Of a stretch of DNA of 47,110 bases, positions 37,371 to 46,937 are shown one piece after another. The DNA is taken from NCBI GenBank assembly GCA_016722285.1, contig JADKGI010000025.1, positions 1 through 47,110 on the forward strand, in the 5' to 3' direction. The stretch comes from Saprospiraceae bacterium. GTDB lineage: Bacteria; Bacteroidota; Bacteroidia; Chitinophagales; Saprospiraceae. Position numbers and translations under genes: made by a program. Position 1 is the stretch's first letter, and every line of letters begins with the position of its first letter. The notes under the pieces were generated by a model. The model saw only the letters and a list, made by a program, of their open reading frames with translations, did no database searches and was not told the origin of the DNA.

Positions 37371-39034
37371 ATGAAATATCATAAAACCTTAAATGCTATA
37401 AAAATTACCTTTTCTACACTAATTCTTGTCGGAATATTGTCAAGTTGTAGTAAAGATGAGCCGGTTTATGAAAAAACCAGGCTTTTCAGACCTGTGCAGA
37501 ATGCTGATTTAAAAGCAACAGCAAATGTGATCATTGTCAATTTAGCAAAAATCAAAGAAGCGATATCTTACAAAGTAGAAGTAAGTCAGGATAGTTTTGT
37601 GACCGTTCTCTACACTTTTGTTTCTGACACAAATTATATTCTAATAAATCAGGCTACTGTTGGGGAAGAATTAGACTACAATTCATTATATCAAGTACGG
37701 GTTTTGGCTAATGCTGCATCTTCTGAGTATAACAGTAAAGTGGCTTTGTTGGGATCGGTAAGGACTGAAAGGTTCCCATCTATCCAGCTTCTTCCCAGAA
37801 TTTTTGATGTGACCGATGTTAAGGCCAGAGCAAGATGGACTCCGTCCGGAGCAGCCATTACAGCCGTAAAGACATTTGCTAAATCAGATACTAAATTAAA
37901 GACTCCATTGGGTACTTATACTGTTTCAGCAGCAGAAAACACATCAGGAGAAAAGATTATTGATAAACTCACTCCGAATACCAGTTATCAGGTAGCCATT
38001 TACAGTGGTAATACGATACGCGGATGGGTAGATTATAAAACACTTGTAGCAGATGTAAATCCTGCAGATCCTAACGTTATTAATCTCAGTGAATCAGAAG
38101 ACCCAAGTGCACTGGCTTCAGCTGTAGCAGCAGCGGCGGATGGGAATATCATCCTCCTGAAAAAAGGAATCAGATACGATATTCCAACTGACCCTTTAAA
38201 CAAATCAATCACTATAAAAGGGGCATATGGTTTAGTACCTGAGAGAACAGAGGTATTTTCAAAAGGAGATTGGAAGGTAACACCTGGTGCCAAAATCAAT
38301 TATATCATATTTGACAATATTGATTTTATCGGACTGGATATGGGAGCCCACTATGCTTTTAATATTTCAAATTCAGGAACACCAACCGTGATCAAAGATC
38401 TGAAATTTCTGAATTGTACTATAAAGAATGTAAGGGGAATAATCAGGCTTCGTTCAACCTCTTTCATCACAAATCTGACAATTTCGAACTCTATTGTTTA
38501 TGATATTGGTAATTATGGCCTATTTACCTGTGATTCTGATGGTACTGATCAGGCAGCTCTGATAATGTTTTACTCGAAAATTCTACTTTTTATAGAATGA
38601 CGATATTTGTGACATCAAGACAAAATTGTCAGAGTTTTATCATTAAGTCCTGCACGTTGAGCGAATTCACTGAACAGGGTCAGCAAACATTTAGATTCAG
38701 AGGAGCCGCTGGTAAAAGTGATATAATCAAAGGTCTGACAATATCAGGCTGTATTTGGGGACACGGTTGGGATCCTGCTAAAACCGGAGGTACGCTGGTG
38801 AATTTCAGTAAAGAAGGGTTGAAAGGTACCACTATTTCAGTAACGAATACTTGGGCTACATCAGATTTTGGTGTTGTGGCCGGAACAGAAATGCCTGGGT
38901 TTCCATCATTGACATACGGAAAACCTGCTGCAAGTTTGTGGGTTTCACCATACATGGCCAACTTTAATATCGGCGATGCAGGATTTACTGGAAAATATGA
39001 TTCGGGTGACCCAAGGTGGCGAACACCAAGATGA
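37371..39034 (+). CDS. DUF5123/DUF4957-like beta-helix lipoprotein of the pectin locus, one frameshift
   Basis: Lipoprotein signal with Cys26 (VGILSSCSKDEP). A fibronectin-III-like domain follows (about 35-220, with TRLFRPVQNADLKATANVI and PNTSYQVAIYSG), then a parallel beta-helix part (about 225 to the end, with NIILLKKGIRYDI, YIIFDNIDFIGLDMG, LKFLNCTIKNVRGIIRLRS). The frame breaks at about 38561. One more G changes AALIMFYSK into ALDNVLLENSTFYRMTIFVTSR and joins the two parts into about 555 residues. Proteins like this follow SusD in pectin loci and are thought to be surface glycan-binding proteins or weak lyases; no clear lyase active site is visible. The family name is from memory. Confidence 0.72.
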
Positions 39035-39058
39035 GTTGAACATTACCTTAGTAATTAC

Positions 39059-39103
39059 GAAAAATGAAAATGTCTGAATGAATTTTCATCGTTTTCATTT
39101 TTC
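39059..39103 (+). terminator. Hairpin between the susCD block and the CAZyme genes
   Basis: GAAAAATGAAAA (39059-39070) and TTTTCATTTTTC (39092-39103) form a perfect 12-bp AT-only-rich stem with a 21-base loop, 24 bases after the preceding stop. It could end or attenuate the susC-susD-DUF transcript, or stabilise its 3' end; the following genes may then be read at a lower level. Confidence 0.4.
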
Positions 39104-39121
39104 AAAAACAGAACATCTCTT

Positions 39122-40756
39122 ATGTTGAAATATGACTCTATATATTTTCAGGTATTTATTATTAGCTTCTCGATTACATATTTAGCAGGATGTGCACAGG
39201 GACAACATTTAATTTATAATCCGAATGTAGATGAAAATACATACAGAAATCCAGTCATTCATGCAGACTATTCAGACCCAGATGTAATTAGGGTTGGCGA
39301 AGATTATTATCTCGTTTCTTCCAGTTTTAGTCATTTTCCGGGACTGCCGATTTTGCATTCCGTTGATTTGATCAATTGGGTCATCATTGGTCATGCAGCA
39401 TTGCAATATCCGGAAGCATCCTTCTCAAGCCCGCAACATGGTGACGCCATCTGGGCACCAAGCATGCGATATTACGATAGCGAATTTTATATTTACTTCG
39501 GGGATCCTGACCGAGGGGTATTTATGACAAAAACCAAAAATCCTGCTGGACCCTGGGAGCCATTGAAATTAATAAAAAAAGTTACGGGATGGATAGATTG
39601 TTGTCCGTTTTGGGATGATGATGGTAAAGCGTATTTAGTACACGCTTATGCTAATAGCAGGGTAGGATTAAAAGGTGTATTAATGGCTAATGAAATGTCT
39701 CCCAATGGATTAGAGATTCTTGGTACTTCCACTCTGGTGTTTAACGGTCAGAAAGATCACAATACGATCGAAGGACCTAAATTTTATAAGAGAAATGGAT
39801 ATTATTATATTTTTGCTCCGGCAGGTGGAGTTGCAACAGGATGGCAGACAGTGCTTAGATCAAAAAATATTTTTGGGCCGTATGAAGATAAAATTGTACT
39901 CGAACAGGGAAGGTCTAAAATAAACGGACCGCACCAGGGAGCATGGATTGATGCACCGGATGGTAGTGAGTGGTTTATACATTTTCAGGATAAGGGTGCA
40001 TACGGAAGAATCGTCCATTTGCAGCCATTGCGATGGGAAAATGACTGGCCTGTGATTGGTATTGATGCTGATGGAAATGGCATAGGGGAACCCGTAGAGA
40101 ATTACAAAAAACCTATCATATCTTCGGGTGTTAAAGTCCCTCAAACCAGCGATGAATTCGACTCAGGATTACCAGGTCTTCAATGGCAATGGCAATCCAA
40201 TCCTAATGATAGTTGGTTAGATATCCAATATAAAAGTGGATTTTTAAAATTGAAGTCCATTCCACAGGTGTCAAAAAATAATTTGTGGATGCAGCCAAAT
40301 TTGCTTCTCCAGAAATTTCCGGCTGAAAACTTCACTGCAACAACAGAGCTTGAATTGTACGGAGTTGAAGCAGGAGATAAAGCAGGTTTAATCGTATTCG
40401 GACTAGATTATAGCAATATCAGTATAGAAAAAGACAATAATGGAAAGTTTAAAATCCAAGTCAATACTTGTAAAAATGCCGAAAATGGCAACCTGGAGAC
40501 GATTGAAGAGACTCTGATTGTGGACACACGAAAGGTTTATTTTAGAGTAGAGATTAAAGCAGAATACAGATTAAATGAAATCAATCCGAAAGCAGTTTGC
40601 AATTTTAAATATAGCCTGAATGGTTCTGATTTTTTTCAAATAGGAAAAACCTTTGAAGCCAGAGAAGGTAAATGGGTAGGTGCAAAAATCGGACTCTTAT
40701 CTATTGGTAATCAATCTTCTTATACAGTGATAGATTGGTTCAGAATTAAGGAGTAG
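39122..40756 (+). CDS. GH43-family glycoside hydrolase lipoprotein
   Basis: 544 residues with lipobox Cys24 (TYLAGC), so it is membrane-anchored. The five-bladed propeller domain (about 42-335) has the three GH43 acids: Asp52 in DYSDPDV (base), Asp159 in WIDCCPFWDD (pKa modulator) and Glu217 in TIEGPKFYK (acid). A C-terminal concanavalin-like beta-sandwich (about 345-543) follows, as in beta-xylosidase-type GH43 enzymes. It probably removes arabinose or xylose (or galactose) side chains of pectin; the exact linkage is not readable from sequence. The next gene starts 31 bases later. Confidence 0.9.
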   Translation: MLKYDSIYFQVFIISFSITYLAGCAQGQHLIYNPNVDENTYRNPVIHADYSDPDVIRVGEDYYLVSSSFSHFPGLPILHSVDLINWVIIGHAALQYPEASFSSPQHGDAIWAPSMRYYDSEFYIYFGDPDRGVFMTKTKNPAGPWEPLKLIKKVTGWIDCCPFWDDDGKAYLVHAYANSRVGLKGVLMANEMSPNGLEILGTSTLVFNGQKDHNTIEGPKFYKRNGYYYIFAPAGGVATGWQTVLRSKNIFGPYEDKIVLEQGRSKINGPHQGAWIDAPDGSEWFIHFQDKGAYGRIVHLQPLRWENDWPVIGIDADGNGIGEPVENYKKPIISSGVKVPQTSDEFDSGLPGLQWQWQSNPNDSWLDIQYKSGFLKLKSIPQVSKNNLWMQPNLLLQKFPAENFTATTELELYGVEAGDKAGLIVFGLDYSNISIEKDNNGKFKIQVNTCKNAENGNLETIEETLIVDTRKVYFRVEIKAEYRLNEINPKAVCNFKYSLNGSDFFQIGKTFEAREGKWVGAKIGLLSIGNQSSYTVIDWFRIKE

Positions 40757-40787
40757 TTATTATTGAGATTAGCCAAATAATAGAAAT

Positions 40788-43778
40788 ATGACCAAATTGT
40801 TGTTTCCCTTATTAATTCTGATGATTGCATTCGATGCTGATACTCAGTCCAAAGTTATCGTATCACAGGATGGCACAGGACAGTTTACATCTATTCAGGA
40901 TGCTATACAAAGTCTCCCGAAGGATAAATCCCCGCAGACAGTATATGTTAAAAATGGAATTTATAAAGAAAAAATATATATCGACAGAGATAATGTAACA
41001 TTAATTGGACAATCCAAACCTAAATGTGGTAAAAACTGGCGGGATTTGCAGGCCAAGCTTAATAGCAAAATTGATGGAGTTTATGTTTTAGCTGCCATTT
41101 CAAGAGATATATTCAGATGTGACCATCAGGACGATTGGGGCGCAGCCACCATAAACATCAGAGCAAACGATATCAATATCAGGAATATAACGGCGGTCAA
41201 TACTTTCGGTTATGATTTGAAAGAGGAGTATGATTTTAATTGTAAAGGAGAAATTCGGAAAATAAGAAAAGACGGCCACCAATTTGCATTTCGTACCATG
41301 CCACCTACACAAAGATTGACTGTAGAATATTGCAATTTTTATTCTTTGGGAGGGGATACGGTCAGTCCCTGGGATGTAGAAAACGGAACCTATTATTTTA
41401 ATCAATGCACCATGGAAGGTGCCGTTGATTTTTATTGTCCCAGAGGTTGGGCTTACGCAGAAAATTGTCATTTTATTTGTCACAATAAAAACGCTGCCAT
41501 CTGGCATGACGGCAGAGAGTATGAAGACTCAAAATCTGTAATCAGAAAATCTGATTTCATTGGAGATCCAGATTATAAATTAGGAAGATATCATAGAGAT
41601 GCTCAGATATATCTGATCGATTGTACTTTTTCGAAAGAGATGGCCGATGCTGAAATTTACCATGTTAGTTCTGATACAGATATTAAATGGGGAAAAAGAA
41701 TCTACTATTACAACTGTAAAAAGAAAGGTGATACATACTCTTGGTATAAAAATAACATAGACAAAACCAGAGTCAAAAATTTGAGCAGAGATCATGTCCT
41801 GGGTGACCGATGGAATAATCCCATACCATATGTAAAAAGCAACGATTATCCTTTACCTGGAAATGCTAAAATTAGCAAAACTCCAAATACTGATAAAAAA
41901 GCAGATCAGATGATCATTGCCCAGAGATCATATGGAGGATGGCCTAAAACAATTGACGGAAAAACACAGCCCATACCATACGATTCTATCTGGTCTGAAC
42001 CTTTTGTTGCAGGTGTTTTGGATGAAAAGAACAGAAATGATGCTACCATAGATAATGGTGCTACCAGTAGAGAAATAAGATATCTCTTTGAAGCATATCA
42101 AAATACCAAAAACCCAATTTACCTGGAATCAGCCCAAAAGGGTGTTGAATATCTGATCAAAATGCAATATCCCAGTGGAGGATTTCCGCAGTTTTATCCT
42201 GATACCAGCGGATACAGGCAACACATTACCTATAATGATAATGCCATGATTAATGTGATGAACTTAATGTCTGATATCGTAAAGGGCGAGGCCCCCTTTG
42301 TGAATACTCCCAAAAATTTAATGAGTGATTGCGAATTAGCACTTAAAAAAGGATTGGCCATTATTCTCAAAACGCAGATCATAAAAGATGGTAAAAAAAC
42401 GATTTGGGCAGCTCAATATGACCATAACACATTCGTTCCGGCAAAAGCAAGGGCATATGAATTGCCATCATATGCTACAAGTGAAAGTGCTGCTATCATT
42501 AAATTTTTGATCAATCTGGAGGCACCCAGGCCAGAAATTAAAGATGCTATCATTCAGGCGGTTCATTTTTTATATGAGATACAGATTTTAGGTTTGGATT
42601 ATTCATTAAATATAGATCCTGGTACACATAAAAAGACAGAAATCTTACTTACTGAGAATAAAATGGCTAAGCCTTTATGGGCCAGATTTTATGATCTGAA
42701 TACGCTGGAGCCGATATTTTGCGGGAGAGACGGGATTATCAAACATTCGATTTTCGAAATAGAAAAAGAAAGACAGTTAGGTTACGCATGGTATGGATAC
42801 TGGTGTGATGATCTGATAGAAAAAATATATCCAAGGTGGCATAAAAAGTATGTGGGGCTGATAACATCTCAACTAACCAACGTAAGAGATACATCCTACA
42901 ATTTAAATAAAGCGTTGAGGGATGTGAGAGCAAAAGTCAAAGATGCGGCCTTTCCTAAAACAGACTTTAGAAATGTTTCTGTTTCGTCAGATGTCCTTTA
43001 CAAAGATGTGGATGGTTTATCTTTAAAAATGGACATATATCACAGCTTGTCAGCAAGTAAAAGTATTCCTGTCGTCATCATACATGGAGGTGGATGGAGA
43101 AGTGGTGATAAAACCAATCACGCTGACTTAGCAAAGGCACTGGCCCAAAAGGGGTATACCTGCTTTTTACCTGAATACCGACTTTCAAACCAGGCTTTAT
43201 ATCCGGCACCCATAATGGATATACGAGATGTATTAACCTATCTGGAGCAAAATAGTGATAAACTTAATATTGATATATCGAAATTGGGTATCATGGGTTT
43301 TTCTGCAGGTGGGCAGCTGGCATCTCTTATAGCAACAGCACAAAATCAAAAAAAATTCAATGACGTCAAAGTGGATACCAAAAAAGTTCCGGCAATAAAA
43401 GCACTGGTTGATATTGATGGCGTAATTGATTTTTTACATCCTGACTCTGAAGAAGGGGATGATAGTAAAAGATTATCAGCATCTACTTTATGGTTTGGAG
43501 CCAATAGAAAGGATCGTCCGGATTTATATAAGGAAGCATCTGCCATGACTTACGTTTCTTCGGAAAGTGTTCCTGCTTTATTTATCGCCAGTGGCGAAGC
43601 CAGGATGCGTGCCGGATGGGCCGAGTATAAACAGATACTCGACAAAAATGGTATATACAATGAGTTTAAATTGAATGAAAATGCACCGCATAGCTTTATC
43701 TTTTGCGAACCCTGGTTTACGCCAACAGTCGGGGTCATAGATTCATTTTTTAAAAAAGCATTAATCGGCTCAAAATAA
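40788..43778 (+). CDS. Three-domain pectin enzyme: CE8-like pectinesterase, PL10 pectate lyase, alpha/beta-hydrolase esterase
   Basis: 996 residues, signal peptide about 1-19, no lipobox and no T9SS tail, so probably periplasmic. Residues about 20-345 are a divergent pectinesterase: VSQDGTGQFTSIQDAIQ at the start, GGDTVSPW (Asp190) in place of QDTL, GAVDFY (Asp214), and LGRYHRD where LGRPW is usual. Residues about 365-690 are PL10 lyase: GGWPKT (383-388), NDATIDNGATSREIRYL, YPSGGFPQFYPD and YNDNAMINVM. Residues about 725-990 are an alpha/beta hydrolase: oxyanion HGGGWRSGD (766-774), Ser839 in GFSAGG and His968 in NAPHSF. The esterase may remove acetyl or methyl groups. All three activities aim at esterified homogalacturonan. 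The next gene follows after 7 bases. Confidence 0.9.
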   Translation: MTKLLFPLLILMIAFDADTQSKVIVSQDGTGQFTSIQDAIQSLPKDKSPQTVYVKNGIYKEKIYIDRDNVTLIGQSKPKCGKNWRDLQAKLNSKIDGVYVLAAISRDIFRCDHQDDWGAATINIRANDINIRNITAVNTFGYDLKEEYDFNCKGEIRKIRKDGHQFAFRTMPPTQRLTVEYCNFYSLGGDTVSPWDVENGTYYFNQCTMEGAVDFYCPRGWAYAENCHFICHNKNAAIWHDGREYEDSKSVIRKSDFIGDPDYKLGRYHRDAQIYLIDCTFSKEMADAEIYHVSSDTDIKWGKRIYYYNCKKKGDTYSWYKNNIDKTRVKNLSRDHVLGDRWNNPIPYVKSNDYPLPGNAKISKTPNTDKKADQMIIAQRSYGGWPKTIDGKTQPIPYDSIWSEPFVAGVLDEKNRNDATIDNGATSREIRYLFEAYQNTKNPIYLESAQKGVEYLIKMQYPSGGFPQFYPDTSGYRQHITYNDNAMINVMNLMSDIVKGEAPFVNTPKNLMSDCELALKKGLAIILKTQIIKDGKKTIWAAQYDHNTFVPAKARAYELPSYATSESAAIIKFLINLEAPRPEIKDAIIQAVHFLYEIQILGLDYSLNIDPGTHKKTEILLTENKMAKPLWARFYDLNTLEPIFCGRDGIIKHSIFEIEKERQLGYAWYGYWCDDLIEKIYPRWHKKYVGLITSQLTNVRDTSYNLNKALRDVRAKVKDAAFPKTDFRNVSVSSDVLYKDVDGLSLKMDIYHSLSASKSIPVVIIHGGGWRSGDKTNHADLAKALAQKGYTCFLPEYRLSNQALYPAPIMDIRDVLTYLEQNSDKLNIDISKLGIMGFSAGGQLASLIATAQNQKKFNDVKVDTKKVPAIKALVDIDGVIDFLHPDSEEGDDSKRLSASTLWFGANRKDRPDLYKEASAMTYVSSESVPALFIASGEARMRAGWAEYKQILDKNGIYNEFKLNENAPHSFIFCEPWFTPTVGVIDSFFKKALIGSK

Positions 43779-43785
43779 TATTAAC

Positions 43786-45483
43786 ATGAGAATATTCAGT
43801 TTTATCATTTCAATTTTTCTTTTTACTAGCCTGGTTGCACAAACTCCGGCATTTCCTTCTGCGCTCGGTGGAGGCAAATATACAACCGGAGGACGTGGTG
43901 GTACAGTCTATATAGTCACCAATCTGAATGATTCGGGTGCCGGAAGCCTTAGAGATGGTATAAGTGCAGAAAACAGAACCATCATATTTAACGTTTCAGG
44001 CATCATTAATCTCAAATCCAAACTTTCATTTAAAAAAAACAATATCACTGTTGCGGGACAAACTGCTCCTGGTGCCGGAATATGTATTGCAGGCTATCCT
44101 GTAAATATTTCAGCAAGTAATATCATCATCAGATATATGAGATTCAGGCTTGGGGATGAAAACAAAGTTGAAGATGACGCCATCAATTGTTTTTCAGGGG
44201 CTTACAAGAATATAATAATAGATCATTGCTCAATGAGTTGGTCAATAGACGAAACGGCCAGTTTTTATGATGTCAAAAATATAACTATGCAATGGTGTAT
44301 TATCAGTGAAAGCCTCTATGATTCCTTTCATAGTAAGGGTAAGCATGGTTATGGAGGTATCTGGGGAGGACAGAATTCATCCTATTTGTTTAATTTAATG
44401 GCGCACCACACCAGCAGGATACCCAGATTTAATGGGACCAGATATAATAGCCAAACGTACGGAGACAGCCTGGAATGTAATAATAATGTGTTCTACAACT
44501 GGGGTACCATTAATTCTATTTATGGGGGTGAAGGTGGAAAATATAATATGATTAATAATTATTACAAAGCAGGGCCAGCCACTCCAGGAAATCTGACAAC
44601 AAGTAGTTCTTCAAATAAGCGAAACAGGATACTGAATTACACCAGTTTTTATGTGGATGGAACAGATACCATATGGGGTGGAGATTTTTATATAAATGGT
44701 AATTTTGTTTTTGGATATCCTGATGTTACGCAGGATAATTGGACAAAGGGAGTACAAAAAGATAGCTATGTCAACTCTGCTGCACTCATGGCTTCAGGAC
44801 GAAGATCATCAGCCTACCAAATTTCAGATTTTGTTCCTATTGATCCAGTAATGGCATATGATTCCATCATTGCACATGCTGGGGCTTCTCTTCCTCTTCG
44901 GGACACTATTGATCGACGGATTATCAGAGAAGTGAAAGAAGGAAATGCCACATTTGAAGGAAATGGTTACAAAAGCATTACAGGGACGGGCATTACCAGG
45001 CCAGCAGGCATTATAGATAGCCCAATTGACGTTGGCGGATATCCGGCATATCCTTCACTTCCACCAAGGACAGACAGCGACAGTGATGGAATGCCCGATG
45101 ATTGGGAAATAGTAAATGGGTTAAATCCGAATAATCCGACTGATAGAAATAATCTGGATAATCAAGGATATACAATGCTGGAAAGGTACATAAACGGAAT
45201 TGGTTCCATTTTGATTAGTAGTACCAAGAATGAAAAAAAAACTGAAATAGACTGTAAGGTATTTCCAACTCTTACTACCGGTTGGATTCATATTTCAGGG
45301 CCTCAAGAAGTAAAAATTGATCAGGTGACGTGTTTTGATGCTCTCGGGCATTTGGTAAAACAAGTAGATTTAGGAGATGAAAAACAATTAAATATTGACA
45401 TCACTTCTTTGGCTTCCGGGTTATACTACGTATCAATAAGTTATAAAAATGGATTTAGAACTTATAAAATATTTAAGAACTAA
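43786..45483 (+). CDS. PL1-type pectate lyase with T9SS sorting domain
   Basis: 565 residues, signal peptide about 1-19 (SLVAQ). The right-handed beta-helix lyase domain (about 22-415) has FPSALGGGKYTTGGRGG, LNDSGAGSLRDGI, IIFNVSGIINL, DDAINCFSGAYKNIIIDHCSMSWSIDE (split Ca-binding region) and SRIPRFNG (catalytic Arg region). After it come a calcium-loop linker DSDSDGMPDDWE, like thrombospondin type 3 repeats, and a T9SS type A sorting domain in the last ~75 residues (ITSLASGLYYVSISY, IFKN end). It cuts polygalacturonate outside the cell by beta-elimination. It is 7 bases after the three-domain enzyme and closes the operon. Confidence 0.92.
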   Translation: MRIFSFIISIFLFTSLVAQTPAFPSALGGGKYTTGGRGGTVYIVTNLNDSGAGSLRDGISAENRTIIFNVSGIINLKSKLSFKKNNITVAGQTAPGAGICIAGYPVNISASNIIIRYMRFRLGDENKVEDDAINCFSGAYKNIIIDHCSMSWSIDETASFYDVKNITMQWCIISESLYDSFHSKGKHGYGGIWGGQNSSYLFNLMAHHTSRIPRFNGTRYNSQTYGDSLECNNNVFYNWGTINSIYGGEGGKYNMINNYYKAGPATPGNLTTSSSSNKRNRILNYTSFYVDGTDTIWGGDFYINGNFVFGYPDVTQDNWTKGVQKDSYVNSAALMASGRRSSAYQISDFVPIDPVMAYDSIIAHAGASLPLRDTIDRRIIREVKEGNATFEGNGYKSITGTGITRPAGIIDSPIDVGGYPAYPSLPPRTDSDSDGMPDDWEIVNGLNPNNPTDRNNLDNQGYTMLERYINGIGSILISSTKNEKKTEIDCKVFPTLTTGWIHISGPQEVKIDQVTCFDALGHLVKQVDLGDEKQLNIDITSLASGLYYVSISYKNGFRTYKIFKN

Positions 45484-45944
45484 TATTGGTACTAAGCGAA
45501 ATCATTTATAAAATTGTATCAATTTCTAATATCTGATCCAAAAGATATGCTTCCTTTATTCAAGCGAGGCATTTTATTAATGAAATGTAATAAAGCTTAT
45601 TGTTAATTTTAACCCAAGTCGCCTACTTCATAAGCAAATTATTTGGCAGGCAGGTTGAAAACCAACTTTTCATCAACTTGAATCCTTTTATATAATGTAA
45701 TGAAAATGAAATTTGGTATAAATAATTTACAGCATATTTGTCGTCATAATATTTGGTAGTTTTTACTTTTGAAGTGAACAGATATAATTAAAAGGGATGT
45801 TTCATCACAGTTCACAAGGGGCAATAATGTGGATTAAAAATAGATTTGACTAATATAATTTTTTGATATACAGTAATAATACTTAGTGAATATCTGTTTG
45901 AGCGATCAAAGTGAAACCAAAGGCTTTTAAATCAATGTAATTTT
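45484..45944. other. 461-base gap after the pectin locus
   Basis: No gene and no strong terminator are seen between two converging transcripts. It contains copy 2 of the 46-base repeat (45615-45660) and otherwise AT-rich unstructured sequence. Confidence 0.5.
45615..45660 (+). repeat. 46-base dispersed repeat, copy 2
   Basis: Aligns to the reverse complement of 5199-5244 (37 of 46 by hand count, no gaps). Here the central ten bases differ, so the hairpin of copy 1 is lost; TTTGGCAGGCAGGTTGAAA is the best conserved end. Confidence 0.5.
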
Positions 45945-46937
45945 TTAAAACTGATTATTATAAATATCTAGGATTATTTCAGTAGCATTTCTAGCCGATT
46001 CACCTGTTATCAGAGGTTCTCTTCCGGTCTTAATTGATTCAATAAAATCATTAAGAATGATTTCATGATTTGAAGTATCTTCTACGGATGCTGTTGCTGC
46101 TCCAGTATGCATATTCTTATTCAATTGTTGGTTGGAAGGATTTTCAAGCCCTTCTATCCCCCAATGGGTGATTACATCATTCTCCAGAATAAGATATCCT
46201 TTATTGGAATAAATTTCCATTTTCGCAGGAAATCCAGGTTTTGTAGCGGTAGAAGCCGTAATTGTCCCAATCATGCCAGAATCGTGCAGGCAAATGGCTG
46301 CACCATGATCTTCCACTTCTATATCGTGGGCAAATGTAGCCAATTGACTTATGAGCCTTCTTGGCTTACCAAAAAACCAATAATATAAATCTATATAATG
46401 AGATGCCTGCTGCATGAATGGGCCTCCGCCGTCAATTTTATAGGTGCCCCGATAGTCCGCTGAATTATAGTAATTATTATCCCTGTAATTTTTAACGGCC
46501 AAATCCACTGAAAAAATCTTACCTAGCTTACCACCATCAATTAATTTTTTTATAGTAGGATTATCCGAGCTAAACCTTCGTTGATAAGCAACTCCTAATT
46601 TTACGTGATTTTCTCTGCAGGACTCAATCATCTTATCTATGGACTCTAAAGTGATACCTATAGGTTTTTCACATAGGACATGTTTCCCTAAATTGGCTGC
46701 TTCAATGGCTGAGACATGGTGATATCCGTTGGGCGTGCAAATGATAATGGCATCAAAATCGAGATTTATTTCCTGAAGACTATGAAACGATGGTAGGTGA
46801 CTAAAATTTGCAGATGCACTTAATTTTGTAGATACAATTCCTACTAATTCTGCCGAATCAATCTTTTGAATTGCCTTGACATAGGTTTTAGCAATATTTC
46901 CACTACCTATTATTACAAATTTTATTGTTTTTGCCAC
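45945..46937 (-). CDS. Gfo/Idh/MocA-family NAD(P)-dependent oxidoreductase
   Basis: 330 residues. The N-terminal Rossmann fold has VIIGSGNIAKTYVKAI and IICTPNGYHHVSAIEAANLGKHVLCEKPIGIT (the family's EKP motif, with catalytic Lys). The C-terminal alpha/beta domain has KIDGGGPFMQQASHYIDLYYWFFG, with the HxxD-type catalytic region. Members oxidise or reduce sugars, inositols or amino-sugar nucleotides; the substrate is not readable here. The start is GTG complement at 46935-46937; no in-frame ATG exists upstream before a stop, while an out-of-frame ATG overlaps the GTG. It converges on the pectin locus and is not clearly part of it. Confidence 0.88.
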   Translation of the reverse strand: MAKTIKFVIIGSGNIAKTYVKAIQKIDSAELVGIVSTKLSASANFSHLPSFHSLQEINLDFDAIIICTPNGYHHVSAIEAANLGKHVLCEKPIGITLESIDKMIESCRENHVKLGVAYQRRFSSDNPTIKKLIDGGKLGKIFSVDLAVKNYRDNNYYNSADYRGTYKIDGGGPFMQQASHYIDLYYWFFGKPRRLISQLATFAHDIEVEDHGAAICLHDSGMIGTITASTATKPGFPAKMEIYSNKGYLILENDVITHWGIEGLENPSNQQLNKNMHTGAATASVEDTSNHEIILNDFIESIKTGREPLITGESARNATEIILDIYNNQF

